From: an uncultured Fibrobacter sp.
GTDB lineage: Bacteria > Fibrobacterota > Fibrobacteria > Fibrobacterales > Fibrobacteraceae
NCBI GenBank assembly: GCA_946414075.1
Contig: CAMKNA010000003.1
Span: forward strand, 43,950-107,949
Reading direction: 5' to 3'
Length of the DNA stretch: 64,000 bases
Below the pieces are notes generated by a model. That model was not told the DNA's origin. It made no database searches and saw only the letters and a list, made by a program, of their open reading frames with translations. Positions within the stretch are counted from its first letter, which is position 1. Each line of letters opens with the position of its first letter. Both the position numbers and the translations under genes were made by a program. Shown here piece by piece: positions 39,950 through 49,192 of the stretch.

Positions 39950-41119
39950 ATGAAGATTTTTTCAGGTAAAACATTTCTTGGTTCTTGCATTGTGTTGATG
40001 ACAGGAATCTTTATCTCTGCATGCGGAGATGACAATAGTTCCAACGTCCCCGCAGACTCCAACTCTAGCGAAGCCACTACACTTTCTAGTGCCATAGAAT
40101 CCTCATCCAATGCTGTTACCTCTTCCTCCAGTACTGAAACTCCCCCTTCTTCAGCAACGGTTTCCTCATCCAGCAACGAAAGTAGTCCAAGCGTAATCGC
40201 AAGCGTTAAAGACTACTGTTCCACTACTTTTCGATACAAATACAGCCATGACGAGTCAAACAAGAAATTCACCATATTTGAAGACCACTCCTACGATGAA
40301 TGCCAACACCTAAACAACAACTACGTCTTCTCCCATATAATCGAGGTATTGCAACACCGCCGAAGCTACATATTTGTCGGAGATACGCTAGTTTTAATTC
40401 AATCCCAAGAGGGTGACCCTGATACCATGTTCACAGTTTTGGTCGGCGGCTCCGCAAACAAGCTCCTCGGAGACTGGGCGTTCACAACATGCGACTACAA
40501 GGCGGGTTCCATTTCTTGCAACAATGAACCAAAATCATACACAACCCATTATGTTTTTGAAGCAGACTCCCAATTCGTATATCTCACTCAAGCAGACGGA
40601 AGTTGTATCCCCGCAGAATCTTTAATGCCTAGCGACGGGACCTTAGACAAAGACGAAAGTTACACCGACACATACGCAATGCAACACATTTACAACTCCA
40701 TCATAAGCATCAAAAAAGGTGAGACTCATAACATAAGCATATTACCTTCATCATTTTTCCTTCAGAATGGCGGAGTCACCGTTCCATCTGAAGTGACCAT
40801 TTCTAGCCAAAGCAAGTATGCTGTCACCTTCACTATCGGCGGTCAGGAATTCTCCGCCACTATCGGTGAGAACACGCACCGCATTCAATATTATTCCGAT
40901 TCCCAATCTGAAGTTGACTTGACCCTCGCCTCTGGCGGAAAAACTTGCCAGCTACACTACTTTAGAGATGCAAAACTCACCAGTGAAACATGTAAGAAAG
41001 AAAACGCTCCTTACTTTGAATTGGACACGAATGAAAAAACGGGCGTTGAATATGTCGACTCGTACAAAATTGATAATATTGACGAATTCAAGGCGTGCCT
41101 AATAACTTTGGCACAATAA
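39950..41119 (+). CDS. Lipoprotein with Ser-rich linker
   Basis: 389 residues. Lipobox ISAC (Cys25) follows a signal peptide, then residues about 28-85 are almost entirely Ser, Thr, Glu and Pro: the low-complexity linker typical of Fibrobacter cell-surface lipoproteins. The C-terminal domain of about 300 residues has paired cysteines and beta-rich texture but I do not recognise it. Codons are visibly more A+T-rich than in tldD and clpB next to it, so recent transfer is possible. It ends 35 bp before the tldD stop (convergent). Confidence 0.7.
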   Translation: MKIFSGKTFLGSCIVLMTGIFISACGDDNSSNVPADSNSSEATTLSSAIESSSNAVTSSSSTETPPSSATVSSSSNESSPSVIASVKDYCSTTFRYKYSHDESNKKFTIFEDHSYDECQHLNNNYVFSHIIEVLQHRRSYIFVGDTLVLIQSQEGDPDTMFTVLVGGSANKLLGDWAFTTCDYKAGSISCNNEPKSYTTHYVFEADSQFVYLTQADGSCIPAESLMPSDGTLDKDESYTDTYAMQHIYNSIISIKKGETHNISILPSSFFLQNGGVTVPSEVTISSQSKYAVTFTIGGQEFSATIGENTHRIQYYSDSQSEVDLTLASGGKTCQLHYFRDAKLTSETCKKENAPYFELDTNEKTGVEYVDSYKIDNIDEFKACLITLAQ

Positions 41120-41154
41120 TTCGCCATTTTGTAACCGTTTCAACAAACGAAGGC

Positions 41155-42564
41155 TTATCTTCCGCCGACAAGAATCTGGTCTACCTTGATGGTGGGCTGA
41201 CCAACCGTCACGGGCACATGGCCCGAAGAAGCTCCGCACACGCCCGCAGCCAATTCCAGGTCGCTCCCCACCATACTGATGCGGGGCATAATCTCGTGGC
41301 CCTTCCCAATGAGGGTCGCTCCACGCACTGGTTCGCAAATCTTTCCGTTGCGGACAACATAGCCTTCATCCACCGCAAAGTTGAACTCGCCGGTAGCAGG
41401 GTTCACCGAACCGCCTGCCATGCGGGCCGCATAAAGGCCGTAGTCCATGCTGGCGATCATGGAATCGAAGCTGTCCTTGCCAGGCGCGATGAAGGTGTTC
41501 CGCATACGACTCACGGGAGCATATTTGTAGCTTTCACGCCTAGCCGACCCCGTGCGGGCCACGCCTATCTCGGCGGCACCCACGCGGTCACTCATGTAAC
41601 TTTTCAGAATTCCGTTTTCAATCAGGACAGTCCGTTCGGTGGGCAAGCCTTCGTCATCGTACTTGAGACTCCCCCACACACCGTCCATGGTACCATCGTC
41701 AATAGCCGTGAGGCAAGGCTGACCGATGGCCTGCCCAAGCTTACCGCAGAAGGGGCTCGCGTTACGGCGTACCGCCTCTGTTTCTAGCGGATGGCCACAT
41801 GCCTCGTGGAAAATCACGCCACCAAAACCGTTACCCATCACCACAGGCATCTGCCCGCCCTTGATGTAGCCGGCATCCAGCATACGAACCACACGCTCCG
41901 CAGATGACCTCGCCAAAGCTTCGGGAGAATAGTTTTCCAAAAGCTCGTAGCCGCCCAAGGCACCCGGAGACTCGTGAGTGGTCAAGCGTTCCGTACCATC
42001 GCTAGCCGTAACCGTCACATTCACGCGGAAACGAGCCCGGTCCATCACCAGGTTCAAGCCTTCGCTGTTCATTAAGGTGATTGTGGAGCAGGAATCGGTA
42101 ACGGTGACACCAACCTGCACCACCTTGCTTGACACCTTGCGGGCAGACTCGTCGGCACGGAACAAAAAGTCTTGCTTTACTGCCTGGCCCAAAATTCTCG
42201 GATCCTTGAAGGCTGAGACATTGTAATCCGCCACACGCTTTTGCGGTGCGAATTCAAAGCCTTCCGCGACACTTGCCAAACCAGCATTTTGCGCAGAACT
42301 TGCAGCAATGCGGCCAAAAGCCAGCGTGCGCACCAACTTTATAAGAGCCTCTTCGCTATCGTCGCTGGTAAAACCATAGAGTACTTCAGTACCATACAGC
42401 AGGCGAATTCCTATGCCGTATTCCGTGCCCGCCGTCGCCGTTTCTATTTTCCGGTCCTTGAGTCCTAATGCCGAGCCACGAGTTTCCTCTTCGAAAATCT
42501 CCACGAAGTCCGCACCTGCGGACTTTCCCGCCTCGAAAATCTTGACAGCAATTTCCGGATTCAC
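41155..42564 (-). CDS. tldD: TldD-family metalloprotease subunit
   Basis: 469 residues from a GTG at 42564 with GAGG 6 bp upstream. The catalytic helix is VIFHEACGHPLE (HExxxH form used by TldD), followed by DDGTMDGVWGSLKYDDEG and later FIAPGKDSFDSMIASMDYGLYA and GSVNPATGEFNFAVDEGY. TldD pairs with TldE/PmbA to cut unfolded peptides, and matures some peptide antibiotics and antitoxin peptides; TldE is not in the window. It is 1 bp from hisF, so the two are co-transcribed. Confidence 0.9.
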   Translation of the reverse strand: MNPEIAVKIFEAGKSAGADFVEIFEEETRGSALGLKDRKIETATAGTEYGIGIRLLYGTEVLYGFTSDDSEEALIKLVRTLAFGRIAASSAQNAGLASVAEGFEFAPQKRVADYNVSAFKDPRILGQAVKQDFLFRADESARKVSSKVVQVGVTVTDSCSTITLMNSEGLNLVMDRARFRVNVTVTASDGTERLTTHESPGALGGYELLENYSPEALARSSAERVVRMLDAGYIKGGQMPVVMGNGFGGVIFHEACGHPLETEAVRRNASPFCGKLGQAIGQPCLTAIDDGTMDGVWGSLKYDDEGLPTERTVLIENGILKSYMSDRVGAAEIGVARTGSARRESYKYAPVSRMRNTFIAPGKDSFDSMIASMDYGLYAARMAGGSVNPATGEFNFAVDEGYVVRNGKICEPVRGATLIGKGHEIMPRISMVGSDLELAAGVCGASSGHVPVTVGQPTIKVDQILVGGR

Positions 42565-42565
42565 G

Positions 42566-43357
42566 CTAAACCTCGCCGTTCATCTTCTTGCGAACGGGAA
42601 TACCTGCGGCAAGCATTTCGGCCTTGATGCCAGGCACCGTATAATCGCCGAAATGCACCATAGACGCCACCAGAGCAGCGTCGGCAGCAGTCTTGTGGAA
42701 CAAGTCCACAATATGCGCAGGAGTTCCTGCACCACCGCTGGCAATGACGGGCACCTGAACAGCCCTGGCCACCTGGTCGGTAATGTTCAGCTCGTAACCA
42801 TTGCGGACACCATCAGTATCAATGGCATTCAGGCAAATCTCGCCAATGCCCAAGTCTTCGGCCTTCTTGGCCCACTGCACGGCATCAATACCCATAGGAG
42901 TGCGGCCACCGCGAATATAGACTTCGTAACCGCTGGGGAACTTTTCGGAGACGCCTACAAACTTAGCGTCCATGCCCAGCACAACACATTGACTTCCGAA
43001 AGCCTTGGCCCCTTCGGCAATAATTTCAGGATGGAGCACGGCGAGACTGTTCACGCTCACCTTTTCGGCTCCGGCAAGCAAGGCCTGGTGCATGTCGTCC
43101 AGGTTGCGAATTCCACCACCTACGGCAAAGGGGATAAACACCCGCTTTGCAATCTGGCGGATCATTTCCATGTCGCAAGGTCTGTTTTCGGCACTGGCAG
43201 TAATGTCGTAAAAGACCAGCTCGTCGACGCCATCGGCACTGTACTGCGCCCCCATCTCTACGGGATCGCCAATATCAATATTGCCCTTGAACTTGACACC
43301 CTTGGTGACCTTGCGGTCGCGGACATCAAGACACACAATTAAGCGTTTGGTCAGCAT
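42566..43357 (-). CDS. hisF: Imidazole glycerol phosphate synthase cyclase subunit
   Basis: 263 residues, a TIM barrel. Starts MLTKRLIVCLDVRDRKVTKG with catalytic Asp11; the second catalytic Asp130 is in VVLGMDAKFVG. GGGIRNLDDMHQALLAGAEKVSVNS and VIASGGAGTPAHI bind the substrate phosphates. It makes imidazole glycerol phosphate and AICAR from PRFAR with ammonia supplied by HisH, which is not seen here. Sits between tldD and the thioredoxin on the same strand. Confidence 0.95.
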   Translation of the reverse strand: MLTKRLIVCLDVRDRKVTKGVKFKGNIDIGDPVEMGAQYSADGVDELVFYDITASAENRPCDMEMIRQIAKRVFIPFAVGGGIRNLDDMHQALLAGAEKVSVNSLAVLHPEIIAEGAKAFGSQCVVLGMDAKFVGVSEKFPSGYEVYIRGGRTPMGIDAVQWAKKAEDLGIGEICLNAIDTDGVRNGYELNITDQVARAVQVPVIASGGAGTPAHIVDLFHKTAADAALVASMVHFGDYTVPGIKAEMLAAGIPVRKKMNGEV

Positions 43358-43363
43358 TTCGGA

Positions 43364-43687
43364 CTAAAGGTTCTTGTCGATGACGCCCTTGACCGTGGCC
43401 TTGGGAACGGCCCCAACTACATTGCCCACCTCCACGCCGTTCTTGAACAGCTTCATGTTGGGGATGTTGGTGATGCCGTAGCGGGCACAAATATCCTTGA
43501 CGCCGTCGTCATCTACGTTCATCTTGGCGATGATGGCCTTGCCTTCGTAATCGCCGGCAAGTTCCTCGATGATGGGACCCATCATCATGCACGGGCGGCA
43601 CCAGGTGGCCCAGAAATCCACAAAAACCAGCTGACCCGAACGGATCACCTCGTCAAACTTCGCTGCAGAAAGGTTCAAAACTGCCAT
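43364..43687 (-). CDS. trxA: Thioredoxin with WCRPC active site
   Basis: 107 residues, one thioredoxin fold, cytoplasmic. The active site reads ATWCRPCMMMGP (Cys30, Cys33), a CRPC dithiol where CGPC is standard, and the cis-Pro loop is NIPNMKLFKNG. It reduces protein disulfides; the Arg next to Cys30 should raise the redox potential somewhat by analogy with known mutants. It lies 6 bp from hisF. Confidence 0.92.
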   Translation of the reverse strand: MAVLNLSAAKFDEVIRSGQLVFVDFWATWCRPCMMMGPIIEELAGDYEGKAIIAKMNVDDDGVKDICARYGITNIPNMKLFKNGVEVGNVVGAVPKATVKGVIDKNL

Positions 43688-43728
43688 AATAAGCCCTCCA
43701 AGCTATTTTCACTAATAAAATAATAAAA

Positions 43729-46062
43729 TTAATATATCAGGCGCATCTCGTCGACTATCAATGTTGCGTCCTTCACCCCTTTATAATGGTTCCCATCGGC
43801 ACTAGAGGCAAAGACCACCCGAATATGAGTCACAGGTTCCTCTCCCGTTCCCTGGATAACTCCATTTTTTATCGCCTTGCTTTCTTTGGATTTTAAATTT
43901 GTGTCGAAGGTAGCGGAATTTTCTATGGGAGACCCTTCTAAAGGAGCCCCGTATTTTAGTTTCATGCGAATCGTCCTCATTCCATTGACATCCGGACTAG
44001 AAACGCTTACCACATCAGGATTGGGTCGGCCCGTGTTATCGTCTTTCGTAGAGCGATACCAGGCACTGGCGACCAACTTATTTACATCAGTGGATTTCCG
44101 ATTGACATTCTTGTCCCCTGTACGATTTTCAAGAAGGATATAGGCGTCACAGCTGTCACCCTTACCCGTATAAGATATCTTTATTTCCACATATTCTGGC
44201 CGGGCCGCGAAAGGTTTGCCAAAGTCCAGAAGTTCGTTACCATCAGGCCACGCATCTGAGTTGGACATGGCGTGTCCACCGAGATCGACTGTCGGAACGC
44301 TATTGGGATTGAATACTGCCGTGTACATGCTCCCACTAGCAATTTTGCCAAGGGCAGAGCCTGTCTTTATTTTTGCACCAATCATTGAACCCGATGTATA
44401 TTTTTCTGTTGTGGTCAGAATCGTATTAGCATTGTTCCAAATAGAATCCGGATTTGGATCATTTTTGTTCCAACTATTGAAATCCTCGCCTGGCAACTGA
44501 TACCCAGCCTTGACCCTGTAGGTTACCGATTCCCCGGCAGAATTCTTAACAACCAATGTCTGCCCTGCACCAAAATCATACTTGCTGCCCACAGAGAAAC
44601 CTTCGGCAGTTGCTCCTTTGGAAAGCTTAAGTTCTGTAAGTTCCAACGAAGTCAAATCCGTGCGGAAGGTCAAGGAATCTACATGAATAGACATCCTGTC
44701 GACATCGATTATAGCCTGTTTGCCCGCTATCTTAACAGACAATACCTGCGGCGGTTCCGCCGGCACCGAAGCGGACAATGTCCAGGAATCCGAAGAGCCG
44801 TCTTCAGCAGTAATGGTAAAGGTCACTGGGCTGAGGAGGTTCACCGGTACCGTCAAGTTATGGAAGGCCGTTTCCGAAACATTCAGCGTCACCGTTACCG
44901 ACGACAAATCGGCACCGGCGGCCAAATGCAGTTCCACTGTCTTTTTTGACTTGTCGATCGTTGCCGCAGATTCTTCTCCAACCGCCGAGATAGAAACTAG
45001 CTCCTTGTCGCTAGAAACCTTTTCGTCAGCCGCGGCAATAGCCAGTGCAAGCACCCAGGTCTTGACCGTTCCATCTTCCGCAGTCACCTTGAAGGATTGA
45101 TATTCGCTCCAGGTTTTAACCGCATCGGGTTTAGGGCTCACCGACGCCCCCGCAGAAACGCTATAGGAATCTATAGCCGCAGCCCCTATCGAAGAACCAT
45201 TCTTCAGCTTGATATAAATTGTATCCTGAGAACGACTCGTCTTAAACTGTTCCTTGAAACGCAGCTGCAAATCAGTAGCATTGTTCTTGATAGAAGACAC
45301 CACCACGACCCAGTTCTTTTCAGAGCCATCTTCAGCAGTCACCTTGAACTTTTGCGGGCTAGACCAGTCCTTGATCGATTTGGGGTCCGGAGAAACCTTT
45401 GCGTTTTGTGGCAGAACGACATTGGACAGCGACACAGACTTGATATCAACACCCTGGGGATAAGTCACATATATCGTGTCGCCGCTTTCCTTTGTCTCTA
45501 CAGCATCCTTGAATTCCAAGGAAATGGAGTTGTTCGACGACTTGCCCGGTTCTCCCTGTTGATCTTCAGGATTATCATTACCATTCTCTCCAGAATCATC
45601 AGAGGCCGATTCTTTACCAAGAATTTCAAACTGCAGTTTCCATATAGACTTGCCGCCATCTTCAGCAACAACCACTACATAAAGAACTCGACTTGCAGGT
45701 AGGCGTAGGCGTTGTCCTTTTTTCAATCTTTTCTCCACATAGGCTACCTGATTCGCCAGGGAATCTAGCGCCGCCGAATCCGTGGGGAATTCTAAAACCT
45801 TGCTTTCTACCAGGTGCAAGGTTGCCATGTTGCTGATGTCGATGCTTTCTATGGTCACGGAGTCCCAAGTGTCGAGAGAATCAGGGACGGTATCCAGAGT
45901 GACGACCACTCTATGTTCGTCGACAAAAACCTGAAGGCCTGCACCTTCCTCTACAAAATGGATTTCATCAAATTTATGATAGGGGGACTCGCCGAACTCA
46001 TCGTAGTCGGCAGAGCAGCCAAAGAACAGGGCAATGACAACGGCAATCCAGAAAAATCTCAT
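43729..46062 (-). CDS. PCMD-domain lipoprotein with three repeated bacterial Ig-like segments
   Basis: About 777 residues. Three consecutive ATGs occur; the third (46062) is chosen because AGGAGG sits six bases upstream. Signal ends in lipobox FFGC. Residues about 30-520 hold repeated beta-sandwich units, three of them closing with FKVTAEDG/FTITAEDG and W-x-V/L at the end (KNWVVVV, KTWVLAL, DSWTLSA). The C-terminal 250 residues (LPGEDFNSWNKND, FGKPFAARPEYVEIKISYTG, VTHIRVVFASSADGNHY, DATLIVDEMRLIY) match the putative carbohydrate-metabolism domain. Probably an outer-surface glycan-binding or processing protein. It follows its paralogue with overlap at the SD. Confidence 0.78.
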   Translation of the reverse strand: MRFFWIAVVIALFFGCSADYDEFGESPYHKFDEIHFVEEGAGLQVFVDEHRVVVTLDTVPDSLDTWDSVTIESIDISNMATLHLVESKVLEFPTDSAALDSLANQVAYVEKRLKKGQRLRLPASRVLYVVVVAEDGGKSIWKLQFEILGKESASDDSGENGNDNPEDQQGEPGKSSNNSISLEFKDAVETKESGDTIYVTYPQGVDIKSVSLSNVVLPQNAKVSPDPKSIKDWSSPQKFKVTAEDGSEKNWVVVVSSIKNNATDLQLRFKEQFKTSRSQDTIYIKLKNGSSIGAAAIDSYSVSAGASVSPKPDAVKTWSEYQSFKVTAEDGTVKTWVLALAIAAADEKVSSDKELVSISAVGEESAATIDKSKKTVELHLAAGADLSSVTVTLNVSETAFHNLTVPVNLLSPVTFTITAEDGSSDSWTLSASVPAEPPQVLSVKIAGKQAIIDVDRMSIHVDSLTFRTDLTSLELTELKLSKGATAEGFSVGSKYDFGAGQTLVVKNSAGESVTYRVKAGYQLPGEDFNSWNKNDPNPDSIWNNANTILTTTEKYTSGSMIGAKIKTGSALGKIASGSMYTAVFNPNSVPTVDLGGHAMSNSDAWPDGNELLDFGKPFAARPEYVEIKISYTGKGDSCDAYILLENRTGDKNVNRKSTDVNKLVASAWYRSTKDDNTGRPNPDVVSVSSPDVNGMRTIRMKLKYGAPLEGSPIENSATFDTNLKSKESKAIKNGVIQGTGEEPVTHIRVVFASSADGNHYKGVKDATLIVDEMRLIY

Positions 46063-46072
46063 CATCATCCTC

Positions 46073-47683
46073 CTAGTAAATCAGCTTAAAGTCGTCCACA
46101 GTGAGGCTGGAATTTTCGCCACCGCGGTAGTTCTTTTCCGCTTGTCCCAAGATCCCTCCCGCAGCCACATGGGCATATGCCGAGGAAGCAAACATCACGT
46201 GTATTGAGGCTACATTCTCTTCACCAGTACCTAGTTCCAGGCCGGCGGCAACAGGATAATCGCCCGTCAAAAGGCCAAAGGGGTCTCCACCATAAGAAAG
46301 GTTCACCACCCTTTCTGAGTTTTCTACCGCAGTCTCATCCATTATTGCGCCGGTCGCTACAACCTTACCGCCAGCGCTCACCAGCAACACATATATCAGA
46401 CTTTTTTGCGGATAGCTTGTATTTTTCCCTGCAACATGGGAGTAGGAGTATTTTACCTTAAAAGAGTTAGGCCTAGCACTGAAAGGTTTTCCATATGACA
46501 TGTACACAGAAAAATCTGCATCATCCGTACCAGCGCTACTATTCTCCGCTTGATAAATCGAAGCGCAATCCGTGCCACTGAAGGTCCCAGCGTAATAGAA
46601 GCCTCCCGCAAGTTTCCAACCACCGTCTATATCAAAAAGACCCACGTCTCCAGCACCAGTAACAACAAGACTAGTAAGACTCATTTTACCATCAGAAAAG
46701 ACCATATTAGCTGCAGATGTCATACGAATCGTGAAAACCGCTTTTCCACTCCCTTCCGTCGCCATGGCATCGCTGGTGGTAGCCCAAAAATCATTACGAG
46801 CACTAAAGTCCGAGCCTGGCAACTGCACACCGGCTACAACGCTGTAGGTACCCACATTCCCGTCGGCATCTTCAAATTCCATCTCTACGGGGCGAATCAG
46901 GTCATTCGCCGTATCCAGAGGAACCAGCTGTATATTAGAGAGATCCGTACCGTAGGGCATTTCCACATACACCTTGGAGCCTTCCACCGTAACGGTTCCA
47001 TTCTCCACACTCAAGTCCGCCAGTTTTACCTTCTGTGGTTGAACCGCTTCACTACTACTGCTAGGTATAGCCCCTTCAGAGGAAGAACTATTACCCGGCA
47101 ACTCCGACGAACCCTCTCCAGATTCTGATTCCCCAGAAGACGAGTTCAAGGCAGCATCAGAAGACGATTCCGTAGGGGTCTCTGACGGGGTTTCTGACGC
47201 AGGTTCCGAAGACTCCGAAGATTCCGGCTTTGCATCACTAGAAGCACCGCCCCTGGAATCGGAAGACTTGGGCGTTTTAGGCAAGTCCCAAACCACCAGC
47301 CACACACCCACAACCCTGTTGTAGGAATCCAGCGCCACAATAGAAACCTGGTTCGTATCTGCCGTCGAAATGACCGTACCGGGCACCAGTTTCTCACCCA
47401 AGGCCGGGTCTATCAAATCGTCATCGGCGGCCAAATACAGGGCCGAGCACCCCGGAAGCGCAAGGGAATCCAGAACCAACGAATCCTGCCATCCCTTAGC
47501 CGGTTTCACATAGATTACCTTATTCTCCTTGTCCAAGGAATCCACCTTCCACCCTGAAAGCTCCAACTCCATCTCTTCCGAAATCTTATCTTCCGGGAAC
47601 AGCGGAGCATCTGATTCCTCCGAACAGCTCACTATCAGCAGGCAGGCCAGGGCAGCGACGCAGGCAAAAACAAGTTTTTTCAT
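46073..47683 (-). CDS. PCMD-domain lipoprotein with Ser/Glu-rich linker
   Basis: 536 residues. Lipobox IVSC (Cys20), then a beta domain, a Ser/Glu/Pro linker (about 145-225), a further Ig-like unit (VKLADLSVENGTVTVEGSK), and a C-terminal PCMD-like domain with LPGSDFSARNDFW, YGKPFSARPNSFKVKYSYSH, ASIHVMFASSAYAHVA and DDFKLIY. The conserved openings and closings are shared with the downstream 43729 gene, so they are paralogues. AGGAGG is 5 bp before the ATG. It lies 9 bp after the barrel gene, and with it forms an operon for an envelope complex. Confidence 0.78.
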   Translation of the reverse strand: MKKLVFACVAALACLLIVSCSEESDAPLFPEDKISEEMELELSGWKVDSLDKENKVIYVKPAKGWQDSLVLDSLALPGCSALYLAADDDLIDPALGEKLVPGTVISTADTNQVSIVALDSYNRVVGVWLVVWDLPKTPKSSDSRGGASSDAKPESSESSEPASETPSETPTESSSDAALNSSSGESESGEGSSELPGNSSSSEGAIPSSSSEAVQPQKVKLADLSVENGTVTVEGSKVYVEMPYGTDLSNIQLVPLDTANDLIRPVEMEFEDADGNVGTYSVVAGVQLPGSDFSARNDFWATTSDAMATEGSGKAVFTIRMTSAANMVFSDGKMSLTSLVVTGAGDVGLFDIDGGWKLAGGFYYAGTFSGTDCASIYQAENSSAGTDDADFSVYMSYGKPFSARPNSFKVKYSYSHVAGKNTSYPQKSLIYVLLVSAGGKVVATGAIMDETAVENSERVVNLSYGGDPFGLLTGDYPVAAGLELGTGEENVASIHVMFASSAYAHVAAGGILGQAEKNYRGGENSSLTVDDFKLIY

Positions 47684-47692
47684 CGCAGCCTC

Positions 47693-48511
47693 CTAGAAGA
47701 AATAGACCAGGGAGAAATCCAGGGCCAATAGGTTGATGGTGAAATTCACCATGTTAAAGACTAGTCTGCTACGCTTTTCACCGTTTTCTTCTATCTCCAT
47801 GACACTGGAACTAAGCCCCAGCAAGCCTACGGATGTTTCAAAGGCAAAACGGTTCAACACCATGATGCAAAGACCAGGATTTAGCCCAGCCTTGATAGTC
47901 CAGGCCTTGTTACGGGTCTTGTCTATTTCTTCACCATCGTCGGTTTGAGATATGCCATACGAATATTCAACCTTGATGGAAGTCTCGTTAAACAAGTACA
48001 AATTCCTGGTATCCAGCACCTTCATGTAGTTTTTAAGATACGGCTGCGCAAAGAATCCATTACTTACATATTTACGGCGCTGCTTGATATCGGCAATGTC
48101 TTCCAGTATGGAAAAATCTATGTCAAACCAGGTGCGAGAATATCCCAGATGCGCACCCACGGCAAGGGCATCCTTGATAAAATACCCGCCAAACATCTGC
48201 ACCGTAAACATGTATCCTTCGCCCTCGTAGACATCACCTATAAGGATATTCAGGGCATCGTCTTCGGTATTCGCTTGAATCAGGGACAAGGTAGCTCCAC
48301 CCTGGATTCTCCCCGCAGCAATGGACTCATCAGGATAAATGGGGTAAAGGGCGTCTAGGAGTCCTCCTGACGACTTTTCTGATTTGGTGACCTGTTTCAC
48401 AGAATCTTTTGCAGGAGCCGTATTTTTTTGCGCAAGGGAATCAGCCTCCGCACCAAATGCGAAGACCGCACAAAGGCAAAGCAAAACCACGGACAAAATA
48501 AGCCGTCTCAT
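47693..48511 (-). CDS. Outer-membrane beta-barrel-like protein
   Basis: 272 residues. Signal peptide MRRLILSVVLLCLCAVFAFGA. A Lys/Ser-rich stretch to residue 48 and then about 10 beta strands with aromatic girdles (FTVQMFGGYFIKDALAVGAHLGY, LYLFNETSIKVEYSYG, AWTIKAGLNPGLCIMVLNRFAFETSVG), ending in Phe-rich VYFF, which fits the C-terminal signature of outer-membrane barrels. No homologue family recognised. It is first in the group with the two PCMD lipoproteins, so it could be their outer-membrane partner. Confidence 0.62.
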   Translation of the reverse strand: MRRLILSVVLLCLCAVFAFGAEADSLAQKNTAPAKDSVKQVTKSEKSSGGLLDALYPIYPDESIAAGRIQGGATLSLIQANTEDDALNILIGDVYEGEGYMFTVQMFGGYFIKDALAVGAHLGYSRTWFDIDFSILEDIADIKQRRKYVSNGFFAQPYLKNYMKVLDTRNLYLFNETSIKVEYSYGISQTDDGEEIDKTRNKAWTIKAGLNPGLCIMVLNRFAFETSVGLLGLSSSVMEIEENGEKRSRLVFNMVNFTINLLALDFSLVYFF

Positions 48512-48524
48512 GTCCTAAAAAATA

Positions 48525-48548
48525 GAAAAATCCCGCTGTCGCAGGATT
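48525..48548 (-). terminator. Rho-independent terminator of the DUF1007 gene
   Basis: On the minus strand AATCCTGC-GACA-GCGGGATT (8-bp stem with one G-T wobble, 4-nt loop) followed by TTTTTC. It lies about 50 bp beyond the DUF1007 stop. A second inverted repeat TTAACCAC/GTGGTTAA (48564-48585) stands between the stop and this hairpin. Confidence 0.8.
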
Positions 48549-48598
48549 CCCTTTGTCGGCTTTTTAACCACTTTATCGTGGTTAACCGCATGTACCGC

Positions 48599-49192
48599 TC
48601 ACTTCTTCTTGAATCGCAGGTAAAGTCCCTCTACATAAGGCAAAAACGCCCTAAAAAGGGAGAGTCCCTCAAGACTGTCAGAAAAATACTCCACATCGAT
48701 ACTTTCTGGAGCGGCAACATCCGCATTCTCCATATCTGCCGTCACCTGCACATAATTGCTAGGATCGGCCACCACGATTACCAACATGGAATAATCAGCC
48801 CCAACAGGCGCAGTGAAAACCACCACGAAGTCCAAAACAAGGCGGCCATTCTTCACGGATGCCTTGAAATCCGTTACGGCCTTCGCCCCTAAAAAAACGG
48901 AACCCGACTGAACATAATTGAAATAATTCGACTTGGCGACTTCTCCCAGGATAATCGACTTTAAGCCTTCTCCTTCTTCAACAGAAAGCTTTCCATCGTC
49001 ATTCTCGTCCACAGACGCAATTGTCGCCCTGCTATATACTTCGTCGTAAACCCAACGGTTCTGAACTCCAGACAGTCCATTTTCGTTAAAGAGCACCTTC
49101 ACGCTGGCATCCACGAACACATGGGGGTGCGCAAAGGCAACCGACGCGCACATTGTGCACAACAGAAAGAGAATTCTAGAACGCAAGGACAA
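48599..49192 (-). CDS. DUF1007 family exported protein with EF-hand
   Basis: 197 residues from a TTG at 49192 (a second TTG at 49186 is possible; the sole ATG is too late). Signal peptide ends CASVAFA, and the mature protein starts with HPHVFVDASVKVLFNENGLS, the DUF1007 signature. A single EF-hand loop DENDDGKLSVEEG (about 60-72) keeps five of the six ligand positions. DUF1007 proteins lie beside nickel/cobalt or other ABC transporters in other bacteria, so metal binding in the periplasm is likely; here no transporter is adjacent. It overlaps the PEGA gene end by 17 bp. Confidence 0.8.
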   Translation of the reverse strand: MSLRSRILFLLCTMCASVAFAHPHVFVDASVKVLFNENGLSGVQNRWVYDEVYSRATIASVDENDDGKLSVEEGEGLKSIILGEVAKSNYFNYVQSGSVFLGAKAVTDFKASVKNGRLVLDFVVVFTAPVGADYSMLVIVVADPSNYVQVTADMENADVAAPESIDVEYFSDSLEGLSLFRAFLPYVEGLYLRFKKK

